Notes under the pieces: generated by a model | Database searches by the model: none | What the model was told of the DNA's origin: nothing | The model's input: only the letters and a program-made list of their open reading frames with translations | Assembly: GCF_001570545.1 (NCBI RefSeq) | Contig: NZ_BBXD01000024.1 | Span: 1 to 64,000, forward strand | DNA: 64,000 nt | Origin: Herbidospora mongoliensis | GTDB taxonomy: Bacteria; Actinomycetota; Actinomycetes; Streptosporangiales; Streptosporangiaceae | Reading direction: 5' to 3' | Translations under genes and position numbers: made by a program | Shown: one piece after another, positions 34,441 to 42,955 of the stretch | Numbering within the stretch: the first letter of the stretch is position 1 | Layout of the letters: each line of letters opens with the position of its first letter

Positions 34441-36134
34441 CCCTCGCAGGTGAGAACGGGCTCGGCGTCGTAGACCGTGTGGAATTTCTGGCGGCGTACT
34501 TCCTTGCCGTCCTTCTTGAACACACGGGTCACGTCGATCGAGAAACCCTGGGCGCCGCCCATGGGAAGGCAGTCAGGCCCCGAGTCAGTGATGGGTGCGG
34601 CGGTCCTGGTGTCATACGCGCCGGAACTCTCGGCCTCGACGTCCCAGCGTTTGGTGCTCCAGAACGTCACGGTCACCGACGTCGAGGTGTACGAGGTCGT
34701 CACCAGCACCCCGTACTTGGAGTCGTTCTTCCACCGGAAGTCGGGCTGCGGGAACGACACCGTCGACTCGCGCCCGGCCGGGTAGCGGGAGATGTAGTAC
34801 TGGTGCGCCATGTGCTGGACGTCCTCGAAGCCGCCGAAGAACACCGCGTTGAACATGGTCGTGACGAACTGGGAGATGCCGCCGCCGACGTCGTTGACGA
34901 ACCGGCCGGCGGAGATCATCGGCGCCGAGACGAAGCCGCGCGCGGTGTCGCGCTTGCCGACCGTCCCGTTCAGGGAGAACGTCTCCCCCGGCATGACCAG
35001 GTGGTTGTCGAGGATGTCGGCGATGGTGTGGATGTTGGTGACGCGCGGCGCGCAGCACGGGTGCTGCGTGGTGAACGTCGAGACCTTCTCCTTGATCCCC
35101 AGCGCCTCGGCCTTCGCCGTCGTCAGCGCGGGCTCGCTCGTGGTGAAGGACACCTCGACGGTACGGTTCCCGCCGCCGGCGACGGTCTCCTCGACCGACG
35201 TCTTGAGCGCCTCCGCGTCGACTCCCTGACCGGTCTCCGACGGCACGACCACGGGCTTGCCCTTGACGATTTCGAAGGACGCGTCCTTGGGCGCCTTGGC
35301 CGCGTCGACCAGCCGGTCCTCGACTCCCACGAGGGCCTTGCGCGCGTTGAACTGCGCCCGCAACTTTCCCGTCCCGTCGGGGAGGAAGCGCAGGTTGGCC
35401 GCGACGACCTCGGTGGACAGCTCGGCCGACCGGTCGCCGTTGGTCAGCGTGATCGGCTCGATCGCCCCGGCGGCCGTGGCGTCGGCGAAGCGCCGCATCT
35501 CGTCGGCCGTGACGCGCGGCTGGACGGTCCCGAGTTCGACGGTGACCGCCTCGGCGCCCTCGAGATAGGCCTGCCGCAACCGCGTCGCGGTGACGTTCCG
35601 GTCGATGACCCGTCCGTCGGCCGGGGCGGCGACCCGGGGAGTGGTCCCCTGGTAGAGGATGCCGCCCTGTTTCGCCGGGCGGTCGACGCCTTCGGCGATC
35701 CCGGCGACGGCGGTCGTCAGCAGGGCCTCGTCGACGGTGAGCCGCAGCGGGATGTCCCGCCGCCCGAACAGCGAGCCCAGCGAGGTGACCACGCCGCCGT
35801 GCGCGTCGGCCACGGTGGCGGGGACGTCGAAGGCGAGGCCGGCCTGCTGCGGCGTCACCGGCACGGTCTTCTCGCCGGTCGTGACGGCGATCGGCCGCAC
35901 GGCCCGGTCGGCCAGCGCGGTGGTCAGCTTGGCGCGCGCGTCGGCCGGGTCGAGACCGCCGATGTCGATCCCCGCGACGTAGGTGTTGCGCGGTAACTCA
36001 CCCGCCATGGCCACGGCCGGGCCGCCGACCGCCGCGACCAGGGCGACGACGACCACGGCGGCGATGACCAGGGGCGTCCGGGAGCGTCGCCGGGGAACGA
36101 CGGGCGGGTGCGGCCCACTCTTCACGTACGTCAC
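34437..36134 (-). CDS. VanW-family membrane-anchored protein
   Basis: 565 residues: cytoplasmic basic tail, one TM at about 22-45, then an extracytoplasmic part with two YoaR/PG-binding-4-like repeats (about 55-180 and 185-340) and a VanW domain at about 365-495 (GETFSLNGTVGKRDTARGFVSAPMISAGRFVNDVGGGISQ). A C-terminal strand-rich tail contains two cysteines. VanW proteins occur in glycopeptide-resistance clusters but their reaction is unknown; the domains suggest cell-wall association. GTG start with GGAGG. Shares a CTAG stop overlap with the SDR gene. Confidence 0.88.
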   Translation of the reverse strand: MTYVKSGPHPPVVPRRRSRTPLVIAAVVVVALVAAVGGPAVAMAGELPRNTYVAGIDIGGLDPADARAKLTTALADRAVRPIAVTTGEKTVPVTPQQAGLAFDVPATVADAHGGVVTSLGSLFGRRDIPLRLTVDEALLTTAVAGIAEGVDRPAKQGGILYQGTTPRVAAPADGRVIDRNVTATRLRQAYLEGAEAVTVELGTVQPRVTADEMRRFADATAAGAIEPITLTNGDRSAELSTEVVAANLRFLPDGTGKLRAQFNARKALVGVEDRLVDAAKAPKDASFEIVKGKPVVVPSETGQGVDAEALKTSVEETVAGGGNRTVEVSFTTSEPALTTAKAEALGIKEKVSTFTTQHPCCAPRVTNIHTIADILDNHLVMPGETFSLNGTVGKRDTARGFVSAPMISAGRFVNDVGGGISQFVTTMFNAVFFGGFEDVQHMAHQYYISRYPAGRESTVSFPQPDFRWKNDSKYGVLVTTSYTSTSVTVTFWSTKRWDVEAESSGAYDTRTAAPITDSGPDCLPMGGAQGFSIDVTRVFKKDGKEVRRQKFHTVYDAEPVLTCEG

Positions 36135-36196
36135 AGCCGCCTCCCGCTCATTTTTCCGGGCATTTTATGGCGAGACGGACATTTATGCCGAGTCAA

Positions 36197-36670
36197 TCAC
36201 GGGGTCAAATGCGCTTTTATCTCTGCGATGAGCCCGGGGGCGGCGGCCTCGATCTCGACGCGGGTCCGCTCGAAACCGGCGCGGTCGCCGTAATAGGGGT
36301 CGTCCACGTCTGGGGAGTCGGCGGCCGGGTCGAACTCGCGGAGCAGGCGGACCTTGGCCCGGTCGGCGTCGGTCGGCGCCATCGAGCGGAGGTCACGGAG
36401 ATGTCCGCCGTCGAGTGCGATGATCAGGTCGTACCGATCGAACCAGAGGGCGCGGAACTGGCGCGCGCTGTGAGCACTGGTGTATCCGGCGCGGCGCAGG
36501 GCGGCGACCGTGCGCTGGTCGGCGGGCTTGCCGGTGTGCCATCCGTGGATGCCCGAGCTGTCGACCTCGACGTCGAGGGCCTCGTCTTGGAGCCTGCGAC
36601 GGAGGATGTGCTCGGCCATGGGAGAGCGGCAAATGTTACCCGTGCAGACGAAAGTCACCCGAAAGACCAC
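36197..36670 (-). CDS. low-molecular-weight protein-tyrosine phosphatase
   Basis: 157 residues. The P-loop CTGNICRSP at 9-17 (nucleophile Cys9, Arg15) and the general-acid region DVDDPYYGD near residue 125 are intact. Cytoplasmic enzyme that removes phosphate from tyrosine, often in control of cell-surface polysaccharide. It is upstream of the VanW gene on the same strand with a 62-bp gap and may be co-transcribed. Confidence 0.94.
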   Translation of the reverse strand: MVFRVTFVCTGNICRSPMAEHILRRRLQDEALDVEVDSSGIHGWHTGKPADQRTVAALRRAGYTSAHSARQFRALWFDRYDLIIALDGGHLRDLRSMAPTDADRAKVRLLREFDPAADSPDVDDPYYGDRAGFERTRVEIEAAAPGLIAEIKAHLTP

Positions 36671-36728
36671 GGAGCGACCCTAACACCCTGGGCGTTTTGT
36701 CGCTTTGTGTCCGAATAGACCATTTAGT

Positions 36729-36792
36729 TATCGAAACTTCCTAAATCGGTTGTTTCGATACCTTGACGGTGATCATCTCATGGGCGAAGACT
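36729..36792 (+). promoter_or_regulatory. 9-bp inverted repeat and candidate promoter of the M14 peptidase gene
   Basis: TATCGAAAC (36729-36737) and GTTTCGATA (36752-36760) are perfect inverted arms 14 bp apart in an AT-rich stretch. A -35-like TTGACG (36763-36768) follows directly, with AAGACT (36787-36792) as a weak -10 after 18 bp. The dyad would sit just upstream of the promoter, fitting an activator or a blocking repressor. Confidence 0.45.
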
Positions 36793-36866
36793 TCAAAAAC
36801 ACTCGCGTGCCCTCTCCCGCCCGGTAGAACCTCGCCTGGCAGGCACGCACACCTGGAGGAACTTCA

Positions 36867-39305
36867 GTGAGGATCGTTCCCCGAAGGAGGAGCCGCCAAC
36901 TGGCGGTCGGCCTCGCCATCCCACTCGCCCTGGTGCTCAGCCCCCTGCCGAGCCTCGCCGACCCGGTGCCACCGGTCAGCGTGGTCACCCCTGACCGGCA
37001 GCCTTCCGGCACCCAAGACGGTGTCGCGCTGATTCGCATCGTCGTTCCTGACCAGGCGGCCGTCGACCGCCTGAACGACATGGGCGTGGACCTCGCCGAG
37101 TACAAGAAGCCCGTCGACGACGGTCTTGAGATCCACGCGGTGCTGAGCCCGGAGGAGGCCCAGGCGCTCCGCGACCAGGGCTACGACCTGCGCGGCACCA
37201 TCTCCGACCAGAGCGACTTCGCCGAGAACACGGCGCAGCGTCGCCAGGCGCTCGCGCGGATCGCCGCGGCCGAGGCCGCCGACAGCGACAAGCTGACCGT
37301 GCTGCGCTCCGAGTGGTTCACCAACACCGGCGGCCAGCGCTTCCTGTCGGTCGAAGTGAAGTCGAGCGCCGTGGACGCCGAGACCGTGCTCAGCGTGAGC
37401 TGGGACAACGGCCCGGGTACCGAGCCCGGTTCGGGCGGCACCGCCACGATGAGCCGCTTCACCGACGCCGGTCAGTACATGTACCACCGGTTCAACTCGC
37501 CGCTGCCGATCAACACCGCTCCCTCGAAGGTGACGATCACCAGCAACCGCGGCGGCACCGTCACCGTGGACGTCAAGCAGTGGCTCGGCGCGCCGCAGAA
37601 AGCGCCCAGCCCCCACTACGTGTCGGACTTCATCGACCACTACATGGACCCGACGGAGCTGACCGACCGCATCGTCGGTCTCGCCGCCGAGTTCCCGAAG
37701 ATCGCCGAGATCGTCGACATGCCCAACCTGACCAACGGCTACCGCCGCCTGGCACAGGCGCAGTTCGGCGGCACCGGCGCGTCGTCGTTCTACGTGAGCT
37801 CGAAGGCCTACGGCTCGGAGGGCGGCAACGGCATCACCACGGCGCTGACCAACCCTGGTAGCGCTAACAGCCCGCTTTCCGTCGCGGTGAACGCCAAGGC
37901 CATCACCGTCAGCCTCGGCACCAACGAGGCCGGCGCGGTCAACAGCACGTCGAAGCAGGTCGTGGACGCGATCAACGCCAGCGCGCCCGCCGCGGCCCTG
38001 GTGAAGGCGAGCCTCTACCGCACCAACACCGGCACCGCGGTCGCGCCCGCCGCCGCGGCGGCGACGCTGACCGACGGTCTCCAGGCCCCCGCGAACATCT
38101 CGCGCGACCCCTGGCAGACCAAGGTGCTGCGCATCGGCAAGAACCGCGACGGTTCCAAGACGGGTGTCTTCCTGTACTGCCAGGAGCACGCCCGCGAGTG
38201 GGTGACCCCCATCACCTGCATGGAGACCGCCGAGCGGCTGCTGCGCAACTACGCCACGGACCGGGACACCAAGGACCTCGTCGACGACCTCGACATCTTC
38301 ATCCTGCCGGTGACCAACCCCGACGGCGCGCACTACAGCTTCTACGACTTCAACTCGATGCGCCGCAACATGACCAACCACTGCCCCGAGAACAACGGCG
38401 ACCCCGGTCGCCGCAACTCGTGGGGTGTGGACCTCAACCGCAACTTCTCCGTCGGCTCCCTCTCCGACGGTTACAGCGGCGCCTCGGCCACCTGCACCAG
38501 CGACACCTACGCCGGTCCGGCGGAGCTGTCGGAGCCGGAGGCCAAGAACGAGGTCTGGCTGACCAACGAGTTCCCGAACATCAAGTTCGCGATGAACACC
38601 CACTCGTACGGCGGCTACTTCATGTGGCCTCCCGGCGCCTACAAGTCGGCCGGCCGTGAGCTGCTCCCGCGCGTCGACTTCGGCACCGAGAACTACTTCT
38701 GGGACGCCTCGTCCGAGATCCTGTCGGCCGTCCAGTCCTGGCGTGGCACGGGCATCTGGCCGGGCCGCACCGGTCCGGTCCCGGACGTCCTGTACTCGGC
38801 CGCCGGCAACAGCGCCGACGAGCACTGGTTCAACCGCGGCATCATCGGCTGGGACTTCGAGGTCGGCGCCGACCTCTGGAACCCGACCACCAAGCGCTTC
38901 GAGGCCGTCGGCTTCCAGCCGCCGTTCGCCGAAGGTCACCAGGAGGCCATGGAGTTCGCCAACGGCCAGATCGCCATCCTGAAGGTCGCCAGCGAGTTCG
39001 CCGACGACAGCAAGCGGCCCACCTCCAGCCTGGTCAAGGTGTCGAGCGGCGAAGGCACCGCGACCTTCACCTTCTCGGTGAACGAGGCGGCCAACGTCTA
39101 CTACACCCTCGACGGCGGCAAGCCGACGCTCCAGAGCACCAAGCTGGAGCAGGCGGGCATGCGTGAAGGCGCCGCGCAGATCACGGTTGACAAGAACACC
39201 ACCGTCAACTGGTTCTCGATCGACATCGCCGGCAACGTCGAGCGCAACTACGACCCGGCCACCGGCACGGGCAACTACAGCACCAAGACGGTGAAGGTCG
39301 GCTAA
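36867..39305 (+). CDS. secreted M14 zinc carboxypeptidase
   Basis: 812 residues from a GTG with a GGAGGA site. Signal peptide 1-31. After an N-terminal propeptide-like domain the M14 catalytic domain begins near residue 250. Zinc ligands are in CQEHAREW (HxxE, about residue 440) and the His of MNTHSYGG (about 578). The substrate-site Arg is likely in the MRRNMTNH/DLNRNF region and the catalytic Glu in WDFEVGAD (about 665). A roughly 100-residue insertion (GNGITTALTNPGSANSP...) splits the early catalytic domain. The C-terminal 90 residues look like a chitobiase C-terminal-type beta-sandwich (VYYTLDGGKP). Secreted protein digestion; ends in a 15-bp hairpin. Confidence 0.9.
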   Translation: MRIVPRRRSRQLAVGLAIPLALVLSPLPSLADPVPPVSVVTPDRQPSGTQDGVALIRIVVPDQAAVDRLNDMGVDLAEYKKPVDDGLEIHAVLSPEEAQALRDQGYDLRGTISDQSDFAENTAQRRQALARIAAAEAADSDKLTVLRSEWFTNTGGQRFLSVEVKSSAVDAETVLSVSWDNGPGTEPGSGGTATMSRFTDAGQYMYHRFNSPLPINTAPSKVTITSNRGGTVTVDVKQWLGAPQKAPSPHYVSDFIDHYMDPTELTDRIVGLAAEFPKIAEIVDMPNLTNGYRRLAQAQFGGTGASSFYVSSKAYGSEGGNGITTALTNPGSANSPLSVAVNAKAITVSLGTNEAGAVNSTSKQVVDAINASAPAAALVKASLYRTNTGTAVAPAAAAATLTDGLQAPANISRDPWQTKVLRIGKNRDGSKTGVFLYCQEHAREWVTPITCMETAERLLRNYATDRDTKDLVDDLDIFILPVTNPDGAHYSFYDFNSMRRNMTNHCPENNGDPGRRNSWGVDLNRNFSVGSLSDGYSGASATCTSDTYAGPAELSEPEAKNEVWLTNEFPNIKFAMNTHSYGGYFMWPPGAYKSAGRELLPRVDFGTENYFWDASSEILSAVQSWRGTGIWPGRTGPVPDVLYSAAGNSADEHWFNRGIIGWDFEVGADLWNPTTKRFEAVGFQPPFAEGHQEAMEFANGQIAILKVASEFADDSKRPTSSLVKVSSGEGTATFTFSVNEAANVYYTLDGGKPTLQSTKLEQAGMREGAAQITVDKNTTVNWFSIDIAGNVERNYDPATGTGNYSTKTVKVG

Positions 39306-39317
39306 CCGATCTCACCC

Positions 39318-39351
39318 AAGTGGCCGCCGGGTCCCTACCCGGCGGCCACTT
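39318..39351 (+). terminator. 15-bp perfect hairpin after the M14 gene
   Basis: Arms 39318-39332 and 39337-39351 pair fully around a CCCT loop, 13 bp after the stop. Confidence 0.8.
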
Positions 39352-39490
39352 CTGTTCCCAATTTGGACCGACTTCCGGACCACTTGATGAGAATTTCCCG
39401 ACAGCTGGCGTGAAATGATCAGATCCGGTACGTTCCAGCACGGCAGGCCGCATTCCGGCCTCCCCTGCCCTCACCAGAAGCCAAGGATCA

Positions 39491-41095
39491 ATGCTGTCCA
39501 CTACCAGGCGAGGATTCCTCGCGGGCTCCGGCGGAGTTCTCGCCGCCGGGCTGGCGTCCGCGGGAACCGCCCAGACGGCGGAGGCACGCGCTCGCGCTCC
39601 GCGCAACATCGTCCTCATCCTCGCCGACGATCTGGGCGTGTGTGAGATCGGCCCGTACGGCCAGCGCATCATCGCCACGCCGGTCCTCGACCGCATGGCG
39701 GCCCAGGGTGTGAAGTTCACCAACGCCTTCGCCGGCTCGTCGCTCTGCGCCCCTTCGCGTTGCGCCCTGCTGACCGGCGTGCACACCGGTCACGGGACCG
39801 TCCGCGAGAACCCCGAAGGCGGCACCCAGCACTCGCTGAACTCGAGCGACCTGACGTTCGCCGAGATCGCGCGGCTGGCCGGATACCGCACCGCGCTCAT
39901 CGGCAAGTGGGGCTTCGGGCCCGAGCAGCCCGACCAGGACTCCCACCCGAACGTGCGCGGTTACGACGAGTTCTACGGCTACATCACCCACGCGCACGCG
40001 CACCAGTACTGGCCGACGTACCTGTGGCACAACAGGGAGATGGTGGCGTTCGACGGGGCGACCTACTCCCCCGACTTCCTGCGCGACCGCGCGGTGAAGT
40101 TCATCAAGGAGTCGGCCAAGGACGGCAAGCCGTTCCTGCTCCAGTTCGCCACGATCCTGCCCCACTCGCCGAGCGAGATCCCGGGCGACGCGGGCCGTTA
40201 TCAGGACGAGCCGTGGACGAAGGCCAACCGCCGCCACGCCGCCCAGGTGACCCGGCTCGACGCCCACGTCGGCGACATCCTCGACGCCCTGCGCGAGGCG
40301 GGCGTGGCCGACGAGACGGTGGTCGTGTTCGCCGCCGACAACGGCCCCCACCACGAAAAGGGCGTCGACCCGAACATCTTCAACTCCAACGGCCCCTACC
40401 GCGGAGTCAAGCGCCAGCTCTACGACGGCGGCATCCGCATCCCCCTGATCGCCTGGAACCCCGCCTTCACCCCGAAGGTCGTCGACGAGCACGTGGCGCT
40501 GTGGGACATCCTGCCGACCGTGGCCGACATCGCGGGCGTGCCGCGGCCGGCCGGCATCGACGGCCGCTCGATCCGCGGCCTGCTGACCGGCGACACCTAC
40601 GCGGGCCACCCGTTCCTCATCTGGAACCGCCCCCGCAAGATGCAGGCGATCCGGCGCGGCCACTGGAAGCTCATCCGCTTCAACCCGAACATCGCCGGCG
40701 CCGGCGCCGAGGGCCGCATCGAGCTCTACGACCTGCGCGGCGACCGGGGCGAACGCCACAACGTGGCCCAGCGCTACCCCGACCTGGTCGACAAACTCAT
40801 CGAGCTGCTGGACCGATCGATCGGCTCCGACCCACGCGTTCCCTACGGCCTGACGGCCCGTGCCGAGGGAGGCGACGTGGTGGTGTCCCTGGCGAACGGC
40901 TCGACCGGCCCCTGGAGCAAGGTCCGGCTGTACCTCGACAAGGACGACGACAAGAGCGTCGGCCAGGACCGCCTGGCCAAGGGCGAGTCCTTCGTGGTGA
41001 CCTTCCCGGAGAAGGGGAAGGTGGCCCACGCCCGCTTCAAGGTGGACGGCGAAGAGGTCCACTTCAGGATCAAGGTCCGCCCGACTCCCGCCTGA
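39491..41095 (+). CDS. Tat-exported sulfatase
   Basis: 534 residues. Twin-arginine signal (TTRRGFLAGSGG) ending AEARA. Sulfatase fold: metal site ILADDLGVCEIG (41-53), formylglycine motif CAPSR at 86-90 with Cys86 to be converted by a sulfatase-modifying enzyme, TALIGKWGFG and FAADNGPHHEKG. The C-terminal 100 residues form a beta-rich tail. Hydrolyses a sulphate ester outside the cell, probably on a polysaccharide or small molecule. A cupin gene starts 23 bp downstream and probably shares its transcript. Ribosome site AAGGA. Confidence 0.93.
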   Translation: MLSTTRRGFLAGSGGVLAAGLASAGTAQTAEARARAPRNIVLILADDLGVCEIGPYGQRIIATPVLDRMAAQGVKFTNAFAGSSLCAPSRCALLTGVHTGHGTVRENPEGGTQHSLNSSDLTFAEIARLAGYRTALIGKWGFGPEQPDQDSHPNVRGYDEFYGYITHAHAHQYWPTYLWHNREMVAFDGATYSPDFLRDRAVKFIKESAKDGKPFLLQFATILPHSPSEIPGDAGRYQDEPWTKANRRHAAQVTRLDAHVGDILDALREAGVADETVVVFAADNGPHHEKGVDPNIFNSNGPYRGVKRQLYDGGIRIPLIAWNPAFTPKVVDEHVALWDILPTVADIAGVPRPAGIDGRSIRGLLTGDTYAGHPFLIWNRPRKMQAIRRGHWKLIRFNPNIAGAGAEGRIELYDLRGDRGERHNVAQRYPDLVDKLIELLDRSIGSDPRVPYGLTARAEGGDVVVSLANGSTGPWSKVRLYLDKDDDKSVGQDRLAKGESFVVTFPEKGKVAHARFKVDGEEVHFRIKVRPTPA

Positions 41096-41117
41096 CCCCG
41101 TCGGTACGCTGACGCGC

Positions 41118-41441
41118 ATGCAGATCATCGAAGGCGCCGGCGTGTGGACGAACGCCGACGGCGACTGGACCGAACACCTCCGCACCCCCGACATGTCCGT
41201 GGGGACGTACTGCATCCCGGCAGGCGGAGTCGACGACCAGAGCCCCCACACCGAAGACGAGATCTACGTCGTGACCACGGGCCGGGCCAGGATCGTGACG
41301 CCGGGCGGTGAGGCGGAGGTCGGGCCGGGGGCGGTCATCTTCGTACCGGCGGGCGAGGAGCACCGCTTCGTGGACGTGACCGAGGATCTGACCCTCCTGG
41401 TGGTCTTCGGCCCGGCCTACGGCTCGCGCGGTGTGGAATAA
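41118..41441 (+). CDS. small cupin protein
   Basis: 107 residues, single cupin barrel. Motif 1 HTEDEIYVVTTGRARI and motif 2 GPGAVIFVPAGEEHRF supply His, Glu and His metal ligands. Cytoplasmic. Downstream of the sulfatase with a 22-bp gap, so probably co-expressed. Role unknown; it may be a sugar isomerase, a dioxygenase or a small-molecule binder. Confidence 0.85.
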   Translation: MQIIEGAGVWTNADGDWTEHLRTPDMSVGTYCIPAGGVDDQSPHTEDEIYVVTTGRARIVTPGGEAEVGPGAVIFVPAGEEHRFVDVTEDLTLLVVFGPAYGSRGVE

Positions 41442-41487
41442 AAAGTAAACTTTCCTATTGACAGTCCATATGACAGGGGTGTTACAT
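41442..41487 (+). promoter_or_regulatory. promoter and dyad of the GH16 gene
   Basis: Perfect 12-bp dyad AAAGT-AA-ACTTT (41442-41453) starts at the cupin stop codon. Five bases on is a consensus -35 TTGACA (41458-41463), a 17-bp spacer and GTTACA (41481-41486) as a weak -10. The AT-rich dyad directly upstream of the -35 is a likely regulator site. The 5' leader of about 35 nt carries a CCGGAGGA ribosome site. Confidence 0.6.
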
Positions 41488-41527
41488 CCTCTTAATTTAA
41501 GCCGTAAAGCGCGACCGGAGGATCCCC

Positions 41528-42745
41528 ATGCGCCGACCCCGGCTGCTCCTAGCCCTGTTAACCGCGGCCGCCACGCTTGTCAGCGGGCTGGTGGCCATAC
41601 CTCAGGCTCAGGCCGCCATCGGTCCTGTGACCTGGTCAGATGAGTTCAACGCCGCAGCCGGCACGTCGATCGACGGGTCGAAGTGGAAGTTCGACATCGG
41701 CGGCGGAGGCTGGGGCAACAACGAACAGCAGTACTACACGAACTCGACGCGCAACGTCTCCCACGACGGCGCGGGCAACCTCGCGATCACCGCGCGGCGG
41801 GAGAACCCGTCCAACCTGCAGTGCCACTACGGCACCTGCCAGTACACCTCGGGCCGCATCCTGACGGCCGACAAGTTCACCCAGGCGTACGGCCGGTTCG
41901 AGTCGCGGATCAAGATCCCGAGGGGCCAGGGCATCTGGCCGGCCTTCTGGATGCTGGGCGGCGGCACCTGGCCCAACGGCGGTGAGATCGACATCCTGGA
42001 GAACGTCGGCAAGGAGCCGAACACGGTCTACGGCACCGTCCACGGGCCCGGCTACTTCGGCGGCACCGCGATCGGCGGCAACCGCAACATCGGCGTCCCG
42101 CTCGCCGACGCCTTCCACACCTACCGCGTCGACTGGTCGCCCAACCTGATCATCTGGTACCTCGACGGCTCGGAGTACTTCCGGGTCACCCCGTCGAACC
42201 TGCGCGGCAACGCCTGGGTCTTCGACCACCCGTTCTTCATGATCCTCAACGTGGCGGTCGGCGGCTACTGGCCCGGCTACCCCGACGGCACCACCCAGTT
42301 CCCGCAGACCATGCTGATCGACTACGTGCGCGTCTCGGCCTGGCAGCAGGACGGCGGCGGCACCGGCAGCAACCTGCGGTCGGCGCTGAACAGCAAGTGC
42401 GTCGACATCCCGGCGGCCAACCCGGTCGACGCGGCCCGTCTCCAGATGTACGACTGCAACGGCACCACCGCCCAGCAGTGGTCGATCAACGCCGACGGCA
42501 CGGTCCGCGCGATGGGCAAGTGCATGGACGCGGCGGCGGCCGGGACGGCCAACGGCACCCCGATCCAGCTCTACACCTGCAACGGCACCGCGGCGCAACG
42601 CTTCACGCTGTCGGGAGCCGGTGACCTGGTGAACGTCGCGGCGAACCGATGCGTCGACATCGTGGGCCGCAACACCGCGAACGGTGCACAGCTCCACCTG
42701 TGGGACTGCACGGGCGCCTCCAACCAGAAGTGGAGCCGCTCCTAG
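41528..42745 (+). CDS. secreted GH16 beta-glucanase with CBM13
   Basis: 405 residues. Signal peptide 1-29 (ends AQAAI). GH16 domain at about 32-275: WSDEFNAAAGTSIDGSKW, the active-site strand GEIDILENVG with Glu153, Asp155 and Glu158, and PFFMILNVAVGG. The sequence resembles endo-1,3-beta-glucanases (laminarinases). A Gly-rich linker leads to a ricin-type CBM13 lectin at about 283-405 with three repeats ending in QW-type motifs. Secreted degradation of fungal or plant beta-glucan. Followed by a good intrinsic terminator. Confidence 0.93.
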   Translation: MRRPRLLLALLTAAATLVSGLVAIPQAQAAIGPVTWSDEFNAAAGTSIDGSKWKFDIGGGGWGNNEQQYYTNSTRNVSHDGAGNLAITARRENPSNLQCHYGTCQYTSGRILTADKFTQAYGRFESRIKIPRGQGIWPAFWMLGGGTWPNGGEIDILENVGKEPNTVYGTVHGPGYFGGTAIGGNRNIGVPLADAFHTYRVDWSPNLIIWYLDGSEYFRVTPSNLRGNAWVFDHPFFMILNVAVGGYWPGYPDGTTQFPQTMLIDYVRVSAWQQDGGGTGSNLRSALNSKCVDIPAANPVDAARLQMYDCNGTTAQQWSINADGTVRAMGKCMDAAAAGTANGTPIQLYTCNGTAAQRFTLSGAGDLVNVAANRCVDIVGRNTANGAQLHLWDCTGASNQKWSRS

Positions 42746-42756
42746 CACCCGTCACC

Positions 42757-42790
42757 AAGGGAGGACGCCCGCGATCCGGGTGTCCTCCTT
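42757..42790 (+). terminator. intrinsic terminator after the GH16 gene
   Basis: AAGG/GAGGACGCCCG pairs with CGGGTGTCCTCCTT (one bulged G, one G-T pair) around a short loop, followed by TTTTCGTTTTC. One of the few hairpins in the window with a real T-tract. Confidence 0.85.
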
Positions 42791-42885
42791 TTCGTTTTCT
42801 CGACGTGTGCCGGATCGGTTCGGGCCTGATTTATGCCTGTTTCAGGCGTAATTCAGTCGTGATGAGCCATAAGACCCGATGAGTA

Positions 42886-42940
42886 TTGACGGTTCTCGGC
42901 ACCCGGCTGATACTCGGTTCACTTCGAGAGAGCGTTCTCT
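42886..42940 (+). promoter_or_regulatory. ROK gene promoter and operator
   Basis: -35 TTGACG (42886-42891), 17-bp spacer, -10 GATACT (42909-42914). Immediately after the expected transcription start is the dyad AGAGA-GCGT-TCTCT (42927-42940), containing GAGAGCGTTCTC (42928-42939). The identical 12-mer recurs inside the ROK gene at 43346-43357. Position fits autorepression by the ROK protein. Confidence 0.65.
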
Positions 42941-42955
42941 GTGAGGGGGTGGGCC

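Noticed and set aside
36864-38939. 691-codon minus-strand open frame opposite the M14 peptidase
   Set aside because: Val/Gly/Arg repeats typical of an antisense shadow; the plus strand has a clear secreted peptidase.
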